Below, piece by piece: positions 58,076 to 64,000 of a stretch of 64,000 nucleotides of DNA (position 1 is the first letter of the stretch; each line of letters begins with the position of its first letter). The notes under the pieces were generated by a model that saw only the letters and a program-made list of their open reading frames with translations, did not search any database and was not told the origin of the DNA. The translations under genes were made by a program, and so were the position numbers. Source of the DNA: Strongylocentrotus purpuratus (lineage: Eukaryota; Echinodermata; Echinoidea; Camarodonta; Strongylocentrotidae); the NCBI RefSeq assembly GCF_000002235.5, contig NW_022145609.1, positions 33,922,630-33,986,629 of the forward strand, read 5' to 3'.

Positions 58076-58606
58076 AGGGCGCTTTAGTAACGAGACGGAA
58101 GGCAAAGAGGACGGGAGAATTCACTCAACCGAGATCAAATAATGTATGCAGTTCGGATTCTGTCTATTGAAATACTATTATTCTTATCAGGTGAATGAAA
58201 TAATTTGTATTGAGGCACTTCACAAAGACTTATGCATTAAATTTGGTTACATTACGAAAATGACGGAAGGCAAAGACGAGGGTAACCGAGCAAAATAATC
58301 AATCTGCGCATGTGCGAACCAGAATTGTCTCCGTCTTGTTGATTTTCACGACCTGTCTCAGCCATAATAGCGTTCGTTCCCTAAACTCGACGGAAGAGTT
58401 GTATCGCCGTACAATAGACCATTTTCGTAATGTAACCAAATTAAATGCATACGTCTCTGTGAAGTGCCTCAATACAAATTATTTCATTCACCTGATACGA
58501 ATAATAGTATTTCAATAGACAGAATCTTAACTGCATACATTATTTGATCTCGGTTGAGTGATTTCTCCCGTCCTCTTTGCCTTCCGTCTCGTTACTAAAG
58601 CACCCT
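58076..58606. mobile_element. Long inverted repeat (187-bp arms)
   Basis: 58076-58262 is the near-perfect reverse complement of 58420-58606, outer ends GGGCGCTTTAGTAACG / CGTTACTAAAGCACCC, spacer ~157 bp. Non-coding. It would fold into a long hairpin if transcribed; probably a MITE. Confidence 0.85.
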
Positions 58607-58906
58607 ACTGATTCAAAGAGGATGTAAAACGTAAACAAATCTTGCCATCCGTCGGAAAACGCTATGCATCCGTTGTGTACTCATTTCATACGTGTTTCAT
58701 ACTGTTAGGATTCAACCTTTCCCCTCAATGCTACCCGCTTTATATTTGTTATGTAGATTACAGAATTGGGTTGAATGCATTGGGTAGTTAAGCTCCACTG
58801 CACTCTACATACATTGTAGCTCCAACAGGTGATGCATAGCTATGGTGGGTGGGTTGCCTTACCTAGCAGTGTAGTGTCACTATCTGCACACAAGTCATAC
58901 AGGCAG

Positions 58907-59018
58907 GACCTATGGGTTGGAGGTGAATGAAAGTTGTTTCATAGGACCTATGGGTTGGAGGTGAATGAAAGTTGTTTCATAGGACCTATGGGTTGGAGGT
59001 GAATGAAAGTTGTTTATA
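58907..59018. repeat. 38-bp tandem triplicate
   Basis: GGACCTATGGGTTGGAGGTG and the following 18 bases occur three times head to tail with no visible mismatch until the last copy ends. Recent expansion. Confidence 0.92.
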
Positions 59019-59019
59019 G

Positions 59020-60120
59020 CATTTTGCGCTGCAAGTCCAATTTTCATGGAGGGTCAAGATCACCAGAACCGACATTGAGGCCTGCCCCGATTTTCTGCAT
59101 TTCAGTCAACCAGTCAAACTGTAAGTTTAATCCAAGTTTAATCCATATTTGTATTCCTTTTTATAATGATACATTGGGCGTGTTCATTTGTCATTGAGAC
59201 AGTCAAGGTCACAAGTGAACCTTTGAATTAGGGATTAGTAATGAAGACTGCAAATCATTTCTCTAAAGTAATAATGTAACTCTTTATACATTATTTTGTT
59301 CATTTTTGAATAATAAATGAAAGTACATGTTCGCAGGATTTGCACTCAGTAATTCAGGCTCTTTCGAATGTTGAAAGGATATTTGTAATGCAATGTAAAT
59401 CATTATGATAGAAGCCTTTTCTGTAATGTATTTTATTGTATTGCCTGATGATGATTATAGTCTCGTTAAAAGATATTAAGTAGATGATGAATAATTTAGT
59501 ATTATTCCGTAGACTATTAATAGCCTGGGTTAATGTTAATTTTTAGATGGTGTTCCGGCTAGGACGTACAGAGCAAGTCCTGTATCCAAGTTTCATGCCA
59601 CAATGGGTGGATCTCTACCTGTAACGACTAAGGAGAGATGAAGGTTTCATTACAGCTAGAGGAACCCCTTCGTTACGGTGGACAAGTTCCAGCAACAGTA
59701 ACAGCTATGGTTTCTTTATTCCCATGAACAATATTTAAATATCACATCTTGAGAGTGATTGCATCACTAAAGTGGGTTATTTTATTTATATCTCCAAACG
59801 TACGATAAACCTACGACCATTTTTAGTGTCGATACTCTGTACAAATGTGTTTTTTTACGACAGCTAAGACTACAACCTCAGGGTTGGGTTCGATATATTC
59901 TTTATATCTTTATATGTATTTCTATTGTGATAAGAAGTAAAGTAATAAAGATAAGAAGAAAATGATATTCTTTGATACACTTAACAGAATTTGAAGTCTT
60001 TGTTTATTGTGTTAATCTTCCTGTGAGACGATTAGAGAGTTTAACTAGATCACGAATTAAAGTCACCTGATTTTACCCAGTTGTGACACATACGCTCTAT
60101 CCATCGAGCATCCGTCCACT
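59020..60120. other. Intergenic, no clear feature
   Basis: AT-rich. A tRNA-like A-box stretch (ATGCTCGATGGATAGAGCG on the minus strand, about 60087-60105) may be a SINE scrap. Confidence 0.4.
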
Positions 60121-60122
60121 GC

Positions 60123-60465
60123 AGGCGCGGATCCAGGATTTTCCAATAGGGGGGGCCGGAAATTTGAAAATTGCGCAGACCGTTTTTCAACTCAACATAC
60201 CAAAACTGACAATGTCATATTAGAAGCACCATATGTAATTTTTTTGACATTTTCATCGGGGGGGGGGCTGAAGCCTCTCGCCCGAAAAGTAATTTTCTAG
60301 TTTCACGATTTGGCTAGTGAGCGAAGCGAGCGAGCAAAAATTTGAGGATAATATGTATTTTGTGAAAGTGTTATTTATTAGCAAAATATACGAGAAAAGA
60401 TATAACAAATTCATATTCGGGCAGCTCGCTGTTCCCCTCCCCCTCCCCCCCCCCCCCCCATTAAT
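60123..60465. mobile_element. hAT MITE left end, truncated
   Basis: Begins CAGGCGCGGATCCAGGATTT like the left end of 54871-55156, followed by G-runs. No right end appears before the LINE tail that starts near 60466, so the LINE insertion or a deletion removed it. Confidence 0.65.
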
Positions 60466-63400
60466 TTTTTTTTCAATTTCAATTTATTTGCTCATAAAAA
60501 TCCAGAAAACACGTGCAAACATTCATAAATCAACATGATACAAAGGATAAAATTCACAAGAAAAATTGATAACAAAGTATACATTTGGATTAAGTATGAG
60601 AGGGACAGCAAGAAAGGAACAAGCCTTGTGATTAGCTGACCCTGTAACATAATACATTAAGGACGCTACAAAAAATAACAAATCACTTACAACAACATAA
60701 GGGGGGGGGTATACCTATACATTTAAACAAACAAACTTGGTGAATACCTGTCTAAAATAAAGTGCCTAGATTTTGACTTAAAAACATTTAACGAAATTGC
60801 TTGTTTAATATCTGAAGAAAGAGAGTTCCAGATTTGGGGTCCTTGAAATAATATTGAGTTTTTAAAAGATGAGAGCCTCGGTTTGGGTAAATGAAAATCA
60901 TTAGCATTTCTTGTATTGTATCCATGATATTCATTATTGAACTGAAAGAATGTTTTAATATAGTCTGGCAAGAGGTGATTGTTACATAAGTACATAAATA
61001 TAAGCACCTGAAATACATATATATCATGAAATTTCAAAACACCTGATTCAATAAATAAAGGGTTGGTATGGGCAAGGTAAGGTGCATGAGACATATTTCG
61101 TATTGCACGTTTTTGTAAAATAAACAATCTATCAATGAGATTATTACTTGCATTACCCCAGACAAGAATACCATAATTAAGATACGGATATACAATTGCA
61201 TAATAAATCATTTTTAAAATCTCCTTTGGAAATGATCTTAAACAATACATTATTCCTATATTTTTTGCCAGCTTATTGCACAGACTATCAATGTGATTTT
61301 TCCATGTAAGTTTATGATCTATTGTAATGCCTAAAAATTTTACTGACGTTACACACTTAATATCTGTATTGCACACTCTAATTGAAAGATAATCTGGTAT
61401 CAATAAGTTACTAAAAATAATATAACTGGTTTTTGCTACATTGATTATCATTTTATTTGCGTAAAACCACTCAGATATTAATTCAAGTTCAGAATTGAAT
61501 AGATTATGTAAGTCCTGACAGTTAGGATGGGATAAAAACAGACTGGTGTCGTCAGCAAACATAATACAATGTAATAATTTAGATACTTTACTAAGGTCAT
61601 TTATAAATAAAAGAAACAACAGTGGTCCTAAGATAGAACCCTGTGGTACCCCACATGAGATAGTCCCTTGCTGTGATTTGCATTTAGAAATTTCAACATA
61701 TTGTTTTCTATTTGATAAATAACTTTCAAATAATTTAAGTACAATACCTCTTATGCCATATAATTCAAGTTTGTGTAATAAAATAGCGTGATCTACTGTA
61801 TCAAAAGCCTTCTTCAAATCTAAAAACATTGCAATCATATATTTCTTGTTATCAAGAGCATTAACAACAGTGTGAACAAAATCAATAAGAGCCGATGACG
61901 TCGAATGTCCAGGACGGAAACCATATTGGTTCAAAGATAATATATTGTACTTGCTTATAAAATCAAATAATCTATTGTACATACATTTTTCTAAAATTTT
62001 AGAGAAAATTGGCAAGACTGATATGGGTCTGTAATTTGCAACATTTTCACTTGAACCATTTTTATATACAGGAACCACACGAGCAATCTTTAATTCATCA
62101 GGAAATATACCTAAATCTAAGCATTGATTGAATATTGCACAGATGGGTTGACATAAAATATGTATAGATTTCTTTATAACCTTGATACTTATATCATCGT
62201 ACCCCGGACTGCAATCTCTCTTTATATTTGACACAATATCAATGATCTCGTAACATGTGATTGGTTTAAAATAACACGTACTAGAATTCCTATCCAAATA
62301 ACGACAAGGATTCAAATTTAAATTATTGCCCTGATCAACAGGATATTTCAATTCAGATACAATATTAATAAAATATTCATTAAATACATTACAAATTTTG
62401 GAGGTATCATGTAACACCTGATCATTAGATATCAAAAAATTAATACTGCACTTTTTATTTACACGACCCATTGCACAATTAACTATGTTCCAAGTCTTTT
62501 TCATATTCCCTTTGGCTGTTGCCAAATTTTCCATGAAATAGTGTTTTTTAGCTTGTTTAATCATATTATTGACTTTATTCCGACATTTTCTGTACACTTC
62601 TTTTCGATACGGTGTTGGGTTTCTCAGATAAAGTCGATATGAACGACATTTTTTCTTTGACAACTTACGAATATCAGGATTGATCCATGGTTTATTTTTT
62701 TGGGGTGTTTTTTTCAAACATTCTAAAGGAAAACACAGATTATATACATTTAAAAACCTCTCTAAAAATTGCACATAATTTACATTTGGATTGTTATTAT
62801 GGCAAGACCATTGGACCATCTGAAGGGATCTTAAAAAACAATTTATACTTTTATCATTGATTATTCTTAATGGCTTATTCAAATTTGGCTGAGATTGAAT
62901 ATCATTCCAGCTAATACAATATACAGGTAAATGATCGCTGATGTCTGTTATAAATATTCCTGATTCAACATTGTCTACATTATTAGTAATTACATTATCA
63001 ATCAAAGAAATTGTGTCGTCAGTGATTCTGGTAGGATGGTCTATCAACGGATACATATGATGCGACAATAGTAAATTGATGAAATTATCAACATGTTGCA
63101 CTTTACCTACATTCAATAAATTGATATTGTAATCACCTAATAAATAAATTATTTTATTTTCCCTATTTACAACGCTAAAAACATTTGAGAATCTCTCTAA
63201 AAAATCATCAACAGACTGATCCGGAGGCCTATAAATTGACCCAACAATTATACCAGAATTCTTATTGACAATTTCCACAAATACACTTTCAATACAGCTA
63301 TCGGTCTGTTCTAAGTCGGGACGTCTTATATATTGCACATTATTGTTTACAAAAATCCCAACTCCTCCACCCCTTCTTGACAAGCGGCTAACGCCTTCAA

Positions 63401-63900
63401 ATTCATAACCATCTATATTACACAAAGGGTGTATGGTGTGCTCCTGGAACCAGGTTTCTGTGACACATAGTACTGTAGGCTCTAGTTTCACACTGTTTAA
63501 GAATTCAGTGATATTATCAAAACTATGAAGAAGACTTCTTGAATTAAAATGGATACATGAAAGTGGATTTGCAGATTTTGCTTTGTTTGTAATGTATGTA
63601 TTAAACTCATCAGGTGTAAAATATTTCTTACAAGGACAAAAATCAATACTATCAAGCGATAAAAATTCATGCAAGGTGTTTAAGTCATGGTTGCATTTAC
63701 TTAGGCATTCTCTCAAATTGTTACAGGTAGACATTTAACAACAGCCACAAAAAAAAATAAAAAAATTGATGTTCAAGAAAACAAACAAACAGTACTGAAC
63801 AAAGGCTAAGTCACCTTAAAAATGTACTTAAAAATGTACTTAAAAAATGTATTTAAAACCGTACATAAAAATGGACATAAAAATGGAATATGTAAAATAA
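60466..63900 (-). mobile_element. CR1/L2-like LINE with intact ORF2
   Basis: The 3' tail is TTTCAATTTCAATTTATTTG (plus-strand view), then a 3' UTR to 60722, an intact ORF2 (63734-60723) and a 5' region with short GTACTTAAAAAT-type repeats (63815-63890). ORF1, if present, lies beyond the right edge. The most intact LINE of the window. Confidence 0.88.
60723..63734 (-). CDS. LINE ORF2: endonuclease-reverse transcriptase, 1003 aa, intact
   Basis: A multifunctional retrotransposition protein. The endonuclease occupies residues ~55-275: NSRSL, VTETWF, SIYRPPDQS, GDYNINLL (near 200) and DISDHLPVYC (near 265-273). A linker of basic helices follows (KKCRSYRLYLRN). The RT contains NYRPISVLPIFSKILEK, FRPGHSTSSALIDF, LDLKKAFDTVDH, CGVPQGSILGPLLF and FADDTSLFL (near 725), so all catalytic Asp residues are present. 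The C-terminal block GPQIWNSLSSDIKQ is shared with the LINEs at 33.9 and 40.2 kb. The start at 63734 is the first Met; the N-terminal Cys-rich stretch CPCKKYFTPDEFNTYI aligns with the relative at 36.9 kb. No frame slips were seen. Confidence 0.92.
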   Translation of the reverse strand: MSTCNNLRECLSKCNHDLNTLHEFLSLDSIDFCPCKKYFTPDEFNTYITNKAKSANPLSCIHFNSRSLLHSFDNITEFLNSVKLEPTVLCVTETWFQEHTIHPLCNIDGYEFEGVSRLSRRGGGVGIFVNNNVQYIRRPDLEQTDSCIESVFVEIVNKNSGIIVGSIYRPPDQSVDDFLERFSNVFSVVNRENKIIYLLGDYNINLLNVGKVQHVDNFINLLLSHHMYPLIDHPTRITDDTISLIDNVITNNVDNVESGIFITDISDHLPVYCISWNDIQSQPNLNKPLRIINDKSINCFLRSLQMVQWSCHNNNPNVNYVQFLERFLNVYNLCFPLECLKKTPQKNKPWINPDIRKLSKKKCRSYRLYLRNPTPYRKEVYRKCRNKVNNMIKQAKKHYFMENLATAKGNMKKTWNIVNCAMGRVNKKCSINFLISNDQVLHDTSKICNVFNEYFINIVSELKYPVDQGNNLNLNPCRYLDRNSSTCYFKPITCYEIIDIVSNIKRDCSPGYDDISIKVIKKSIHILCQPICAIFNQCLDLGIFPDELKIARVVPVYKNGSSENVANYRPISVLPIFSKILEKCMYNRLFDFISKYNILSLNQYGFRPGHSTSSALIDFVHTVVNALDNKKYMIAMFLDLKKAFDTVDHAILLHKLELYGIRGIVLKLFESYLSNRKQYVEISKCKSQQGTISCGVPQGSILGPLLFLLFINDLSKVSKLLHCIMFADDTSLFLSHPNCQDLHNLFNSELELISEWFYANKMIINVAKTSYIIFSNLLIPDYLSIRVCNTDIKCVTSVKFLGITIDHKLTWKNHIDSLCNKLAKNIGIMYCLRSFPKEILKMIYYAIVYPYLNYGILVWGNASNNLIDRLFILQKRAIRNMSHAPYLAHTNPLFIESGVLKFHDIYVFQVLIFMYLCNNHLLPDYIKTFFQFNNEYHGYNTRNANDFHLPKPRLSSFKNSILFQGPQIWNSLSSDIKQAISLNVFKSKSRHFILDRYSPSLFV

Positions 63901-64000
63901 ATAAAATGCCTATATAGGTATCGGAGGAATGGATTGGTATATTTTAGTAGTCTGCTTTATAAAAAAAGCTGCATGAGTTGTAGAAGTGAGACATTCCAAC

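Noticed and set aside
60065-60105. tRNA-like A box on the minus strand
   Set aside because: No B box at the right distance and no cloverleaf; at most a SINE scrap.

Overview
This is animal genomic DNA, AT-rich, dense in transposable elements, with one interrupted gene that I can read from start codon to stop codon. The host gene is a vertebrate-like SLC23 (nucleobase/ascorbate) transporter. The repeat community is Tx1-type and CR1/L2-like LINEs, tRNA-derived SINEs with ATT tails, hAT MITEs with long G-runs, TTAA-flanked elements and a Ty3/gypsy relic. Together these suggest a marine invertebrate, most likely an echinoderm such as a sea urchin. A lancelet, hemichordate or mollusc cannot be excluded from sequence alone. 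There are no operons, CRISPR arrays, rRNA genes or genuine tRNA genes.

Layout. 1-3.0 kb: a minus-strand Ty3/gypsy LTR element running off the left edge. 3.0-5.8 kb: a duplicated ~0.5 kb repeat, a LINE 3' tail, a GC-rich ~0.1 kb tandem repeat and a pyrimidine-rich minisatellite. 6.8-15.4 kb: DNA transposon relics with readable ends (a hAT MITE; a hairpin-array element; a 2.3 kb element with a 12-bp target duplication that holds two abutting TTAA elements; another TTAA element) and one orphan first exon of an MFS/SLC16-like transporter (minus, 13.5-13.7 kb). 15.5-30.1 kb: an array of diverged repeat units, one split by a complete Tx1-type LINE (16.4-21.95 kb) with a 15-bp target duplication. 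30.5-32.4 kb: inverted copies of the 3-4 kb and 14 kb repeats.

32.6-56.6 kb: the SLC23 gene on the minus strand, 12 coding exons, 627 predicted residues. All splice phases agree, and each of the eleven introns has GT and AG ends. Its ~8.3 kb last intron carries a CR1/L2-like LINE in the same orientation. Intron 11 and the other introns carry a Rex/Babar-like RT fragment, several SINEs, a 48-bp minisatellite, a hAT MITE and a decayed second copy of exon 3. 56.6-60.4 kb: 5' flank with a SINE, a 187-bp-arm inverted repeat and a 38-bp triplicate. 60.5-64 kb: a LINE whose 1003-residue endonuclease-reverse transcriptase frame is unbroken.

I found no convincing new multi-gene system. The most unusual items are a Thr in the first position of the SLC23 signature motif, the dead duplicate exon 3, the LINE insertion with its filled and empty sites in the same window, and several palindrome-rich non-autonomous elements.
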